DNA of 64,000 nt from Micropterix aruncella (GCA_944548615.1 OX155964.1:16542484-16606483), one strand, 5' to 3'; shown: positions 23,925-35,903, counted from the stretch's first letter. The notes: generated from the sequence alone by a model not told the origin. Made by a program: numbers and translations.

Positions 23925-24265
23925 AATGGGCTCTGAGCCTCATTGGCTCCTGTCTCCATCTATTTGGTTTACCTAATTTACATCTTATTTACATAATCCA
24001 GTCTTATTTTTTACTCATTCACCTATGGGATTCTACTTATCTAACTGTCATATTCAATTTTCCTTATTGGTCTAGTGAGGTGACGGATCTTTCTTATTCA
24101 ACCTATGAGAATTTCTCATTAATCTACTTAGAATATGTACCGCTTTCCGTTAACTTTCGTTTTTCATTTCTTACGAGACAAACGTCAACTTGCGTTTTCA
24201 CTTTTAAATTCTAGCTAGACTATTTTTATTTTCTACTGTGACGAATAGACTTTCGCTTTTTCCAC

Positions 24266-27200
24266 TTAGACATTAGTGACAGTTGTTTCTGCCTGATCAG
24301 CTGTTGTATGTATTTTTACAAGTTTACTGACAGGGCGCCTATACACTTTCCCGTCCACTAATAGGTCTACTATTCGCACTTGGCCTGTTTTGTCAGGGAA
24401 AACTTGAGTCACCCGACCTCTGGCCCACCTTCCTCGTTCTAGGGAAGGATCTAACAGGACTACTAAGTCTCCGATTATTAACGGAGTTCCCTTTGTCGCC
24501 CACTTAGGTCTTTTAACCAACAATGGAAGTACTTCTTTAGACCAGCGGTACCAGAAAGCATCAGCAAGTATTTGCGATTGTTTCCAGTGATTTTTGTTAG
24601 ATAACTCAGTTGTATTATTCTGACCTACCGCTGTACTATCATCTGCATGGCCTAATAGGAAATCTGCGGGTGTGAGGGGTCTCTCATCCCGAGTATCTAG
24701 AGATATATACGTGAGCGGCCTGTGGTTCATCATCGCTGAGACTTCGCATAATAATGTTCTCAGCACATCTTCATTTGGCGCTCGCTCCTTTAATATGGCA
24801 TATAACGATTTTTTTGCCGTTTTTATCTGACTCTCCCAAACTCCACCGAAATGGGGTCCTGAAGGAGGGGAGAAACTCCATTTTATCTCGTCGGCACTTA
24901 GACGATCCCTTATTTCATGGTTGTCGATAGCTGACAAAACTTTTCTTAATTCAGCGTCCGCACCGCGGAACCCAGTGGCATTGTCGCTCATAATTTCCCG
25001 CGGCTTCCCCCTGGCTGCTATAAAACGTCTTATAGCTAACAAGGCCGAGCTGGTTGACAAATCTCCAGCTAGTTCGATATGGGTCGCTCTCGTGTTAAAA
25101 CAAGTGAAGAGTAATCCATATCGTTTTTCCACTTTCTTTCGATTAGTGACGAAGAACGGCCCAAAAGCATCCAAACCTACAGTGTGGAAACAGCGCCTTC
25201 GAGTGGTTATTCGCGCGGGTGGGAGTTGGCCCATTTGTGCGGTCATAGGCTTCGCGCGGCGGATAGTGCAATAGACACATTCTCGTGAGATCTTTTTCAC
25301 CGTTTGTCGCGCCCCAATGACCCAAAACTGTTCTCTCAGCACTGATAAAATTAATTCAGCGCCGCCGTGAGCATTAATCTCGTGTAAATGTTTCACGAGC
25401 AACACCGTGAATCTATCCTTACCGTGTAATATATATGGCCTTTTTGTGTCGAAAGGTGTGTCGTTCGCATTTTCGATCCGGCCTCCTAACCGTATTAACC
25501 CTTCCGCGTCGATATACGCGTTCAATCCGAACAGACGGCTGTCTTTCGGCAATATTTTCTGATGACGTATCAGGTCTATCTCGTGTGCGAAAATTCGATG
25601 TTGTGATTCCTTGATCAGAAATTTTTTCCCGGTTGCGATATCGGCGCTTTCGAGTACTTTTGACGTGGTTTTTTTTCTACACAGATCTATAAATTTTTTC
25701 ACATATGCCATGGTTCGACTCGCCTGCATGTACCGGGAAAATCTATCTATGTCAATTACGCTTTCATTTTTTTCTGTCGTTGTTAGTACAAGTTTTGTCT
25801 TAAATTCTAACAATGCTCTCTCTTCCGGTTTCGGATCGGTTGGCTCCTGGAGCGGCCAGTGTTCTCTACTGCCACGCAAGAAAGCAGGTCCCGCGAACCA
25901 TCTACCTTCCGGGCTTAAATCTATCTTGGTGGTATTCCGTGTGCCATCATCAGCGGGGTTGTCGCTCCCTGCTAACCAATGCCACTGTCTTGGAGACGTG
26001 AGCTCATCGATCACACCTAGTCTATTTGCTACAAACTGGAGGTGACATTCCTTTTGTGACAAAATCCACCACCACACATTTTTTGAGTCTGTCCACATAA
26101 AGACGTCATCGAAACTTAATGCGCTCTCTTGTTTTATTTTTGAGGCCAGTTCAGCACCTAACAGCGCCGCAGTCAGTTCTAACCTGGGGATTGTCAGTTT
26201 GCCTTTCAAAGGTGCCACTCGAGTTTTGCTAGCCATAAAGGATACCTTGTGCTCGCCGCTACAGCCTGTAATCCTAACATATGCAACGGCGCACATCGCC
26301 TTTTCGGACGAATCGCAGAATACGTGCAATTGCCTTTTCTCACCTGCTTGTTTGGTAGCGCCATTATAACGTGAGATTCGCACACCTTGCGCTAATCTCA
26401 GTGCTTGCAACCACCGGAGCCAATATTTAACTACATCGCTCGGGATCTCGTCGTCCCAGGCCACTCGGCTACTCCATACCTGCTGCATGATCAGTTTAGC
26501 CCTTATAGTTAGCGGTGAAAGCGCACCCATTGGGTCCCATAGCTGCATTATTAATTTTAGCGCTTCCCGCTTCGACGGAATCTTATTTCCCGTCGTCAGA
26601 TCTTCGCTGAGGCGGTCCATGCTCACATTAAATGCTAACTGATCAGAGGCAGGTAGCCACGTCAAGCCTAATATACGTTGTGACGTCAACTCACCCTTTT
26701 CCAGAGATACTTGCGCGAGCGCGCGGTTTTCTTCTGGTATCCCGGTTAAAGCCTCGTTTTTATTTGAAGCCCAACCGGTCATAGTGAAATTCCCAGCTTT
26801 ATGAATCAAATTAATTTCCCTGATGACTTGTTTTGCTTCCTCTAACGTGTCTACTCCCGCCAGCAAATCATCAACGTACGAATCGCGCTCTATTATTTTT
26901 ACAGCCGCTGGGTACTGGTCCTTAAACCGAGCTGCGTTTTTATTTTTTACGTAGATCGCGGAGGCCGGGGAGCAACAACTACCGAATATTAGACAGTCCA
27001 TTTTTAAGATTTTTGGAGGACTTTCACGCTGGAAACCTCGCCAGAGAAACAGCTGACTGAAGCTATCTTCCTCTCTCACTTTTATCCGAAGATACATATC
27101 TCGTATGTCGGCCGTGAAAGCGATTGCATTTTCACGGAATCGTAATAAAATTCCTAATATGCTATTTAAATAGTCTGGTCCACCTAATAACATGCTATTC

Positions 27201-29923
27201 AGTGACCCGCCTGCGCCCGAGGACGCAGCGTCGTGAACGACACGAATTTTGTCTTTCTTCGCGGGGTGAATAACCCCCAGGTGCGGAAGAAATAACACTC
27301 GAGGGCGGTTTTTTAATTGTTTTTCCTCGACTTCCGAAGCATACCCCTCAGCTAGATATCTCTCTATCTGCTGGCAGTATTTTTCTCCATAAAGACGGTC
27401 GGAGTCCATTTTCCGTTCCACTGACCTCAGCCGAGTCATTGCCATGTCTCGGTTATCTGGTACGGAAAAGTTCACCTCTTTCCATAACAGACCTGTCTCC
27501 CATACTCCATTTTTAAAAGAAGTAGTATCTTCTAAGATTTTTTCAGCCCTAACATCGGCCTGAAGCTTTCGCTTTTTCTGTGGCCAATCGTACTCTAGCT
27601 TCAGATTTTCTTCAAGTAATTTATCTAAAGAAGGTTCATTTTCCTGATTTAAGCATAGCGCCGGGTACCTAATGTCTCGTTCGAGAGCGTTATTGCCGCC
27701 GATAGCCACCCACCCCAGGAGTGTTTTAGATACCGATAGGCCCCCGTCTACCATTTTTAATCCTCTAGAGACTATCAGTTCCCAACAATTAGCTCCCAGG
27801 AGCAGGTCAGGTTTTAAGGTCGTCGCCTGAGTCGAACGCACCATCCCTCCGATCGGCCTCTGCGCACTTATCACGCTTTTGACCTCCGGTAGATTTAACG
27901 AGGCTACGCTGTAAGCTCGTACTACGTATTCCTTCTTACCTAAATCTCCCCTTACTTTGAAGGACACCGCTTCGGCACTGCTATTACTCTCTTTCATATT
28001 CCCGATTCCAGAGAGCTGTAATCCCTGCGTCGGGCCTCGAATTCCTAGTTCTATTGCCACGCTCTGATCAATGAGTGAAACAGTCGCGCCTGCGTCTAAC
28101 AACGCATATAATGTTTTTCTACCCCGGGTTCCAACTACGGTTATCGGTAATACTTGCAGAATGACCTGATTTCCAGATACTGCGTTCGCCACTACCTCGG
28201 AGCTCGCGCGCGGCGCCGCCGCGATGTCCGCCTCGTTCGCAGGCGGCGGGGCGGTCAGCAGATAATGATATTTGCCCTTTGGAAACCGTTTATATGCCGA
28301 ACACGATTTTCGGCCGTGGTTGTGCCCTAAACATTTAAAACACCTACGCATTTTTTTTATCTCATCCCAGCGGCTTGCTAAAGTTAGATTTTTAAATTCT
28401 TCACATTTATTTAAATAATGGGATTTCTCACACCGAGGGCACTTAGGGTCTTCTTTGCCCTGGGTATGTAAAATATATCTTTTAGAGCCCGTTTCTTTCT
28501 GTCTCTTGTCTCGCGGGTTATCATAACTTTTCCTAGGGAGCTCTGCGGTACACAGACCGGCGTCTTGTGCGCTGATCGCTAATTTCTCTAACCATAATGC
28601 GAAATAAACTAATACCGGATCGTTTAAACCAACCCTTCCCCTGTCAGCTAGCCACAGAGTTAATAAGTTCTTTGGCAATTTTGCCACAAGTGAAGCCAAT
28701 AAGTCTGGATTATAAAGATGTTCTAATTTATTTACCGATTTTACGGTCGCGACCAGATTTTTTATCTGGCACGCAAATCGCATTAAACCGTCTGCATCTA
28801 GACTATCAGATAACCCTTTTTCTTTCCTCAAATCCGCTATCGTTCTCTGAATAATTAAATTCGTATTACCGAATAGCGCCTCTAACGTGGTCATGATATT
28901 TGTCACGTTGTCAGGACTTAAAAGCAAACCCGTCACTGCCTCGCGTGCTCTACCTTTTAATGCTGTCTGCAAACGCAATAAGTTTTGTGCATCATTTAAA
29001 TGCATTACGTCTGTCGACTGTTTGAAAATAGCTTTGAAGGCTACGAATTCTAAAGGATTCCCGTGAAATGAAGGTAACTCTTTTGCAAAATGCGGTTTTG
29101 TGGACGCTACAGAAAAAATCCTACATACCTCTTTTATCATTTTTTCGCTCGAGCTGCTAATTCCATCGCTGCTCGTACCCAGGTCCGTATCAGCGGCGGC
29201 CTTTACCGCCGCCGCCGAGACCGCCTTGGTCTCTGCCCTAGCGTTGTCCGCAGCTGCCGCGCCGCTCGCATTCGCCGCGCCGCCCGCATTCGCCGCGCCG
29301 TCCGCCACCGTCGCGCCGTCCGCCACCGTCGCGCCGGACGCCGCCGCGTTGCCCGGTTCCGATCGCCCGCCGTCTTCACGCCGCCGTGCCGCTTCTCCAT
29401 TTTCTTCTGCGAATGTTCCCCCCCAGGGTTCTGGGGACGTCTCAGCAGCTGGAGTTTGATACTCGGCCCATCTCGACACTCTGCTGGCTGCCGTGTTGTC
29501 CCCCGCGACGTCGCGATCATTTTCCTGACTGCTCGTTTCTGTCCCGAAGGTTTCGGAGACAATTTCCAGCATCCTCATAGCATGCCGCGAGTCTTCTTCC
29601 GCTGCATCCAGTTCTTCCTGCATCGCTGCTCGTTGAAGGTCCATGTCAGCCTCTTCTTCGATTTCTTCAGCCGCTCTGCGCGCCGTGCGCCGCGCAGCCA
29701 CTTTTTTCAGTTCCGCATCCAATTTATTTTTATCAGCTTTTTTCTTGGCTTTTTGGAGGTTCACTCTTCGAAGTTCTTCAGATGCTGCTCGCAGTTCCTG
29801 AACGTGCTCGCTTCTTCTGCTGCTCTCTGACCAGGCGCGCGATGAAGGTCTTGGATTTTCGGATTGCGTGCTTTTCGAATCCATATTTTTATTTTTCTTT
29901 TCTCGTTCTTGATCCAAAGTCAC
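24266..29923 (-). CDS. BEL/Pao Gag-Pol polyprotein, intact
   Basis: A single 1885-codon frame with no stop. Order by residue: charged coiled coil 30-120; Ala/Gly-rich linker with GATVADGATVADGAA iterations 195-245; DUF1759-type Gag region 265-410; two CCHC knuckles (C495-C498-H502-C507 and C528-C531-H536-C541); aspartic protease around LLDAGATVSLI (D610); reverse transcriptase 870-1060 with D939 and YVDD 1016-1019; RNase H with D1204, E1249, D1279; integrase with zinc site H1514-H1519-C1549-C1552 and DDE D1585, D1647, E1697; then a C-terminal chromatin-tether-like region. The protease triad reads D-A-G instead of the more common D-S/T-G. The start lies 44 bp inside the 5' LTR; Met14 is an alternative. 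It looks fully competent. Confidence 0.95.
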   Translation of the reverse strand: MTLDQEREKKNKNMDSKSTQSENPRPSSRAWSESSRRSEHVQELRAASEELRRVNLQKAKKKADKNKLDAELKKVAARRTARRAAEEIEEEADMDLQRAAMQEELDAAEEDSRHAMRMLEIVSETFGTETSSQENDRDVAGDNTAASRVSRWAEYQTPAAETSPEPWGGTFAEENGEAARRREDGGRSEPGNAAASGATVADGATVADGAANAGGAANASGAAAADNARAETKAVSAAAVKAAADTDLGTSSDGISSSSEKMIKEVCRIFSVASTKPHFAKELPSFHGNPLEFVAFKAIFKQSTDVMHLNDAQNLLRLQTALKGRAREAVTGLLLSPDNVTNIMTTLEALFGNTNLIIQRTIADLRKEKGLSDSLDADGLMRFACQIKNLVATVKSVNKLEHLYNPDLLASLVAKLPKNLLTLWLADRGRVGLNDPVLVYFALWLEKLAISAQDAGLCTAELPRKSYDNPRDKRQKETGSKRYILHTQGKEDPKCPRCEKSHYLNKCEEFKNLTLASRWDEIKKMRRCFKCLGHNHGRKSCSAYKRFPKGKYHYLLTAPPPANEADIAAAPRASSEVVANAVSGNQVILQVLPITVVGTRGRKTLYALLDAGATVSLIDQSVAIELGIRGPTQGLQLSGIGNMKESNSSAEAVSFKVRGDLGKKEYVVRAYSVASLNLPEVKSVISAQRPIGGMVRSTQATTLKPDLLLGANCWELIVSRGLKMVDGGLSVSKTLLGWVAIGGNNALERDIRYPALCLNQENEPSLDKLLEENLKLEYDWPQKKRKLQADVRAEKILEDTTSFKNGVWETGLLWKEVNFSVPDNRDMAMTRLRSVERKMDSDRLYGEKYCQQIERYLAEGYASEVEEKQLKNRPRVLFLPHLGVIHPAKKDKIRVVHDAASSGAGGSLNSMLLGGPDYLNSILGILLRFRENAIAFTADIRDMYLRIKVREEDSFSQLFLWRGFQRESPPKILKMDCLIFGSCCSPASAIYVKNKNAARFKDQYPAAVKIIERDSYVDDLLAGVDTLEEAKQVIREINLIHKAGNFTMTGWASNKNEALTGIPEENRALAQVSLEKGELTSQRILGLTWLPASDQLAFNVSMDRLSEDLTTGNKIPSKREALKLIMQLWDPMGALSPLTIRAKLIMQQVWSSRVAWDDEIPSDVVKYWLRWLQALRLAQGVRISRYNGATKQAGEKRQLHVFCDSSEKAMCAVAYVRITGCSGEHKVSFMASKTRVAPLKGKLTIPRLELTAALLGAELASKIKQESALSFDDVFMWTDSKNVWWWILSQKECHLQFVANRLGVIDELTSPRQWHWLAGSDNPADDGTRNTTKIDLSPEGRWFAGPAFLRGSREHWPLQEPTDPKPEERALLEFKTKLVLTTTEKNESVIDIDRFSRYMQASRTMAYVKKFIDLCRKKTTSKVLESADIATGKKFLIKESQHRIFAHEIDLIRHQKILPKDSRLFGLNAYIDAEGLIRLGGRIENANDTPFDTKRPYILHGKDRFTVLLVKHLHEINAHGGAELILSVLREQFWVIGARQTVKKISRECVYCTIRRAKPMTAQMGQLPPARITTRRRCFHTVGLDAFGPFFVTNRKKVEKRYGLLFTCFNTRATHIELAGDLSTSSALLAIRRFIAARGKPREIMSDNATGFRGADAELRKVLSAIDNHEIRDRLSADEIKWSFSPPSGPHFGGVWESQIKTAKKSLYAILKERAPNEDVLRTLLCEVSAMMNHRPLTYISLDTRDERPLTPADFLLGHADDSTAVGQNNTTELSNKNHWKQSQILADAFWYRWSKEVLPLLVKRPKWATKGTPLIIGDLVVLLDPSLERGRWARGRVTQVFPDKTGQVRIVDLLVDGKVYRRPVSKLVKIHTTADQAETTVTNV

Positions 29924-29949
29924 TTTTCTTTCCGATTTTCTTTATTCGG

Positions 29950-29964
29950 CTTGACGGAGGACCA
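29950..29964 (-). other. Candidate primer-binding site
   Basis: Three bases inside the 5' LTR the minus strand reads TGGTCCTCCGTCAAG, complementary to a tRNA 3' end of the form ...GGAGGACCA. I could not assign a specific tRNA. Confidence 0.45.
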
Positions 29965-29967
29965 CGA

Positions 29968-31399
29968 TGGTTGGGATTTTTACCCGGTTTGCATAAACCC
30001 ACTTTACTTGTGAATTTACGCGACCCCCTTTGTGCTGGGTAATTACCCCTTCGATTATCTTCAATGGTTTTCACCTTGGACTGTATTCAAATGGTAATCA
30101 CTCACCAGCTAGGTTGGTTTTTCTCTCAGGGGTGGTTGTCTCGAACGATTGGTGGATTCCAACCTCACAAGGAAATTAGTTCGGCGAGAGGCTTCCGTGA
30201 TAGAACCTCACTTTCCTCAGGTCACGCAGGATAAGCTTCCGTCGAAAATAAACACTTTTTATTCGCGAGACTTTCTTTTATTCGGTCACTTATCTTTACT
30301 TTTACATTGAGTTCCGAGTACTTATAATTTACTACTAAGTCCCGGTGCTTGGATCGCGGCGCGTTCACGCTGATCCTTTGCCAATTTACAACTGAAGCTT
30401 TCGCTCTTTTCTGTCGTCGATCGCCATTACATTTTTTTTAAGATAGCGACCGCCCTTACCTCTCATTGGTCTAGATCCTTCCAGAAATTTCTAAACACAC
30501 CCCTATTACTGCGCCGCACACGTTTTGTCCAATAACGAGACAGGGCGCATAACAGATGCAACCCCGTTTGAGAGAGACATCGCGATCATGCTTCCTCGCT
30601 TGCACGCTAGAGCGAGAAGCGAATACACTAGTTGTCTCTGTCGTACATTTAAACATTTTATAGACATATTATTTGCTTAATTTAAAAGAAAAGAATCTAC
30701 CCTAGTACAGGCATGAACCTAGTTGGGTAGTTTTTTAAGACATAATTTTCGTACTACTTCCTCTTAAATAAAGCATTATTATTATTATTATTATTATTGT
30801 TATTACAGATTCTCGTCGCCAACGCCACCTTTCCCGAGTACATATTGTCTTAAACATAGGTTAGTTTCAGGTCATTAGTAACAAGTTAATATTAATGTTA
30901 GATCGTTAATTTGGCTAATTAAGTTGTCTCTCCTAGCGCTTTACTTTACATTAAACGAAATACTATATGCTATGCTTAATTAATTAATCATGCAAGTTTC
31001 TTTACATTTTAAACTATATTATTTCTAGGGGGAATTGTGGGATTTGGAGTATGTATGATTTTTTTGTAACGTCCACGGTTTTTATTTCGTAGTCTTTTGC
31101 CAGTCGCCTCGCCAGGGAATTTATCGTTACCATGTGTTACTAAGGGGTCCTTTTCACGATTTATTTTGAATGGGAACGTTGTCGGTCCCTGGATTCTCGT
31201 GTTTCAGGGTCGACCGCTCGTTTATTTTATATTTTATAGCCCCTTTCTGTCCTTTCCTTTGAGTTATCAGCTATTTTTCAAGGAATCTCATATCCTCGGC
31301 GTCCGTGACTAATTATGTTTCCTACCCTTTGTAAGAGGGTCTCACTTTTAGGGAAGATTTATCGACCCTGGCGTCCGCTCTTTCGGATATTCTGAACCA
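29968..31399 (-). repeat. BEL/Pao 5' LTR (promoter side)
   Basis: The same length and sequence as the left LTR wherever compared, including the embedded LINE tail at 30677-30805. Element transcription would start inside it and run toward lower coordinates. Confidence 0.95.
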
Positions 31400-31404
31400 C
31401 TAAG

Positions 31405-31700
31405 TATTCTAAAGTATGCACAAACCACTCTATTTGGTACGCTTGCCTTAGTACGGGCCTAGGCCTAGTTAGGCGGCGTTGATTTAAAAAAAAAATGGTC
31501 TGCGGTGCTTTCTATTTTGCTATTATTTACATTTAAGCCTAATGTTAAGCCTAATAAAATACAAACGGAGCTGCCGTGGAATTCACCGACCGAAGTCGGG
31601 CTCATCATATAGTGTTATTACACTTCTGGGGGGTGAGCAGTGTATTCCGGACTAACGACCGGCTATGGTAGGTTTAGGACAGCTGTCTCGCCATATGTGA
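31405..31700. other. Short spacer, LINE-tail-like
   Basis: It contains GGCCTAGGCCTAGTTAGGCG, a run of A, and AAGCCTAATAAAATAC, resembling a LINE 3' UTR, but no coding part is attached. It ends near the C-terminus of the next fragment. Confidence 0.35.
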
Positions 31701-31704
31701 GCGT

Positions 31705-32373
31705 TCACCTTACCACCCATTCACTCCCCCTTCGAAGCCATAGAATTTGAGATGCGGAAATCGCGGTTTTAGATATTTTTTCTAAGAAGGAGTTGATTAT
31801 TTTCCTGGAGAGACCAAGATCTTTAAAAAGGTGAAACAGAGATTTAGCTGGCAGGCCACGAGCGCCAACTTCAACCGCATGAAGGTGAACAGTGAAGCCG
31901 TTCCTGGTGACGGCATTTGCGAGATCATGGTATTTATTTAATTTGTACTCGTGGTCTTTTGGGATATTTGATTCCAATGGAACAGTTAATTCTACGATAA
32001 GGGTCATCTTCCGAGATAGAGAGTAAAGAGTTATATCTGGACGCAGGGCTGTGCATCCGAGACTTTCAGGGAATTTATACTGCTTAGAGACCGAATCGAC
32101 CTCCAGAATCCAATCTGAAGCTTTTTCGATTATTGAGAAAGGTTTTGTAGTGAAATGTTTTTTGCCTTTAGAGCCATCCCGCAGAAACTGTATTTGGGGT
32201 TTGGAGGGTACTGTCAAACCCTTGGTGGCACGAGTCACTGAAAGGCTAATTACCTCGCGAATAACAGCAAGGACTTTGTCGTTGCGGTAAGTGTACCGTC
32301 CTTGATCTAAGACCACCTTGCAGCCAGCTAGAATATGCCTGAGTATAACACCTAGAGTAAATATAAAGACCAA
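31705..32373 (-). mobile_element. Retroelement C-terminal fragment with PD-(D/E)XK-like endonuclease motif
   Basis: This 222-codon frame contains KASDWILEVDSVSKQYKFP, ALRPDITLYSLSRKMTLIVE running into LTVP, KLNKYHDLANA, VEVGARGLPAKSL and a QILWLRRGSEW end. The spacing of PD...ELT with VEVGARG.....SL is a pattern I know from the C-terminal tail of widespread animal retroelement-associated proteins. It resembles a PD-(D/E)XK nuclease fold. No RT domain is attached upstream, so the copy is 5'-truncated, though the frame is open. A diverged copy in the opposite sense lies at 32926-33150. Confidence 0.55.
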
Positions 32374-32925
32374 AACTTTTAAATTATTCGTAAATTCCTC
32401 GAAACATCTGTAATGGTAGGAATGGACGCGTGTATTTACGGTCGATTTTCATAGACCAAGCACAGGCACGCAGACGCCGTAGTGTCGCACCCGAGCCCAC
32501 GCGCTGTTCCAGTTCTTATATTTCAAAACAGATATTGGCCCGAGGGCTACGCATACAGGTAACGAATTCTAGACCTTTTCTGCTTATCTCAGTGATATTA
32601 CTTTCTTTCGTGGAAGTCTCCCAATACAACGCGTGGCCTGAAAATTGTTATTATATACGAGTATATACAAGATTGAATTCAGATGTTGAGTAATATATTA
32701 CGTAATATTTTGTATTTGTATTTATTTTATAATTATTTACTACTACTTTTATTATTTATGGAATATTTTGAATATCTTGTTTGTTTCGTTTTACTATTAT
32801 AATTTCGAAACCATTTTGATCTTAGCTTACGAAACCATTAGATTAGAAACATTTTTTCATGAAATTTCAGTTAATATTTTTCTATGGGAATCAAATATCC
32901 TAAAGACCACTAGTAGAAAATAAAT
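32374..32925. other. Spacer between inverted PD-(D/E)XK-like copies
   Basis: AT-rich with no recognised gene. A plus-strand open frame at 32430-32693 has no known counterpart. Confidence 0.35.
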
Positions 32926-33150
32926 AAATGCAATGATATTGCAAATGCCGTCACCCGGAACGATTTCACTGTCCACCTTCACGCGATGGAAGTTGGCGCT
33001 CGTGGTCTGCCAGCCAGATCTCTTTTACATCTCTTTGAAAATCTTGTTCTTTCCAGGAAAATAATCAACTACTTCCTAGAAAAAATATCTATAACTTCAA
33101 TTTCCGCATATCAAATCCTATGGCTTGGAAGGGGGAGTGAATAGGTGGTA
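32926..33150 (+). pseudogene. Second, inverted and diverged copy of the PD-(D/E)XK-like C-terminus
   Basis: Reads NDIANAVTRNDFTVHLHAME, VGARGLPARSLLHLF, then ILWLGRGSE*VVR. It aligns end to end with the last about 74 residues of the minus-strand copy, has a stop at the penultimate tryptophan position, and is truncated on its 5' side. Confidence 0.65.
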
Positions 33151-34620
33151 AGGTTTCAAATTCAAATTAAAATTCTTTATTTTACAAAAATCATAGCAAC
33201 AGATACAGATTAATTAAACCTAACCTAACTGCATCGCACGAGACGTCCGCACTAAGGTGGGCTCAGATTCTTATAATTAAATACTGCCTAATGATAAATA
33301 AAATAATACATTGAAGAATGCCGTGAAATCAATAAAAATATTCCCAAAAACCTTGAATCACACAAATTGGTAAACTAATACAAGAATTTTAAACTTTCAA
33401 TTACAATAGAAATATTTATGGAAATAAAATAAAATAAAATCAAATTATATACAATTTTAATAAAAAATAAAATTTCAAATAATCTTAAAAGATATGTGAT
33501 AATAATAATATAGAAAACAAAAGCATGCCAATAATAAATATATGCTAGGTAAGTAATAATGATAATAATAGTTACTGTGTTAGGAATGGTAAGTTAGCTA
33601 GGAATAAAACAAATTAGTTTTTCTGTTTCCTTTCTTCACAAGTGGGTTAGTCTTTTTTTGTTTATATTTATACCTTGACCATTAATGCCGGGTATATCCT
33701 TAGTTTTATTGAATAATGTTATTAAAAAATGTCTCTGTGTATGGGTGCTATGTTTGGGAAATTTGTGGTTATTAATTGTTGTGTTCCCTTTTATGAGCCT
33801 TGTAACACTGCGACCATTGCTGATCTATTGTGTTCGCCACCTACTATAATTCTAAGCTAAGCCTCGTGTCATTTAAGAACCGCAACAGTCTTTTGGCGCC
33901 AGATTGCTAAAACCCCTCAGGTTGGAGGTTATGACCACCCAAGTGAGTATCTTTTACGCATCAGCGGGCCACACTCGCACATGAGGTGCAGGGGTTTCCT
34001 CTGCCCCTTGGCAGAACCTGCACATTTTTGTGTCTCGGAGCTTGAGGTTGTATATGTGTTTGTTAAGGACACAATGCCCCTAGAGCGCCCTCACCAGTAT
34101 GCGTAGATTGTTCCTATTTAGCGATAAGGTCTCACGGGCCATCTTACGGTCGTAAGCCTTAACTAGCGCTTTGGAATGATTCAACCCTGACGTGTTGTTC
34201 CAGTGGTTGACGGATTGTTCTAAACATATTTGTTTGAGCATTAGCTTTACAAGGCTTTTTGGTACGCCACAGCAAGGTTCAGGGGCCGTATAACGTTCTT
34301 TTTGCTCCCGTCTTAGCAAGTTCGTCGGCTTTTCATTTCCCTTGATTCCTGCATGGCCGGGAACCTATCTTAGAATTACCCTGTTCTTGTCGCCCAGTGA
34401 ATTCAGTAGTGATACGCAGTTTTGCACTAGCTTTGAATTATAGGTATTCGTGGCTAGTCCATAAGAGCTGCCTTGCTATCCGTGTGGATATAGATACGGC
34501 GGTTGGCGTAGTTCTTATGGAGGTTGATATCCGCACATTCAATAATGGCGTATACCTCCGCTTGGAATATAGAGGCTTATTTCCCCAACTAGGTGGTTTT
34601 TTTCGAGCATAGAGGCGTAT
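33151..34620 (-). mobile_element. LINE RNase H domain and 3' region, decayed
   Basis: Minus-strand reading from about 34600 gives FQAEVYAIIECAD, YIHTDSKAALMD*, then VPGHAGIKGNEKADELAKTG, then WNNTSGLNHSKALV and LRILVRAL, and CRFCQGAEET. These are the RNase H core (E, D, and the WVPGH..I.GNE.AD.LA block, with the W replaced by a stop) and the C-rich tail of I/Jockey/LOA-type LINE ORF2. Stops and frameshifts show it is dead. The 3' UTR continues left to an AATTTGAATTTGAAA-type end near 33160. Confidence 0.7.
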
Positions 34621-35165
34621 TTCCCCAATTTAATGAGTTGTCTGCTGGTGTAATTCTTTATGTTTGTGATAATAGAGTATTATCGTTTTAGCTGAATTTA
34701 TTTTCTATGGTATATAGACGAAGGAATAAAAAAAATGCTAGTTAAACACTGCCGCAAGGGGGTTAGATAATTAGGCGTGTAGGTATTAAGGTAATTATAC
34801 AGTATAGGTATTACATAATAATAAGTACAGTTTAGGTAATAAGCGTTTTTTATGGTAAATAGTCAAAGCGATTTCAATCAAAAAAATGTATTTGCATATG
34901 TTTCAACCAGATTATATATTAAATGTCCTACTTGAAAGCTTTTTCAATGAGTATTTCGGAGAAATCAATTCTATAGCTTCAAGACGCAATTATATAGTAG
35001 GAAATTCCCCTTAATAAAACAAAGAGTCTATAAATACAATGATTGATAGAGAGTTCTGATAATGACCCGAAACGATTTTGTGTGATGCAAGCGAAAGACA
35101 AGCGATATATGTATTATTAGTACAGCTTTTGACGTGCTGACCATAATAGCCACACCAGCGGGATG
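34621..35165. other. AT-rich spacer, no gene recognised
   Basis: No coding similarity or defined repeat was seen. It runs into the first long (TA)n tract. Confidence 0.4.

Positions 35166-35903
<738 letters not shown>

Larger units (their letters stand above)
22476..31404 (-). mobile_element. Complete BEL/Pao LTR retrotransposon
   Basis: The element occupies 22481-31399 between two CTAAG copies (22476-22480 and 31400-31404), a 5-bp target duplication as expected for this superfamily. LTRs start TGGTTGGGAT and end CTGAACCA on the plus strand, and both are 1432 bp. The offset between them is a constant 7487 bp at every anchor I compared, with no indel seen, so the insertion is recent. It is transcribed on the minus strand, the same sense as the host guanylyl cyclase gene whose 29-kb intron contains it. 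There is no env-like third frame. Confidence 0.95.

Noticed and set aside
29090..29830. 246-codon Arg-rich plus-strand frame
   Set aside because: It is the antisense shadow of the Ala/Gly/Glu-rich Gag N-terminus of the BEL/Pao polyprotein.
24266..31399. Endogenous retrovirus interpretation of the LTR element
   Set aside because: RT, protease and integrase layout is BEL/Pao and there is no env-like frame between pol and the 3' LTR.
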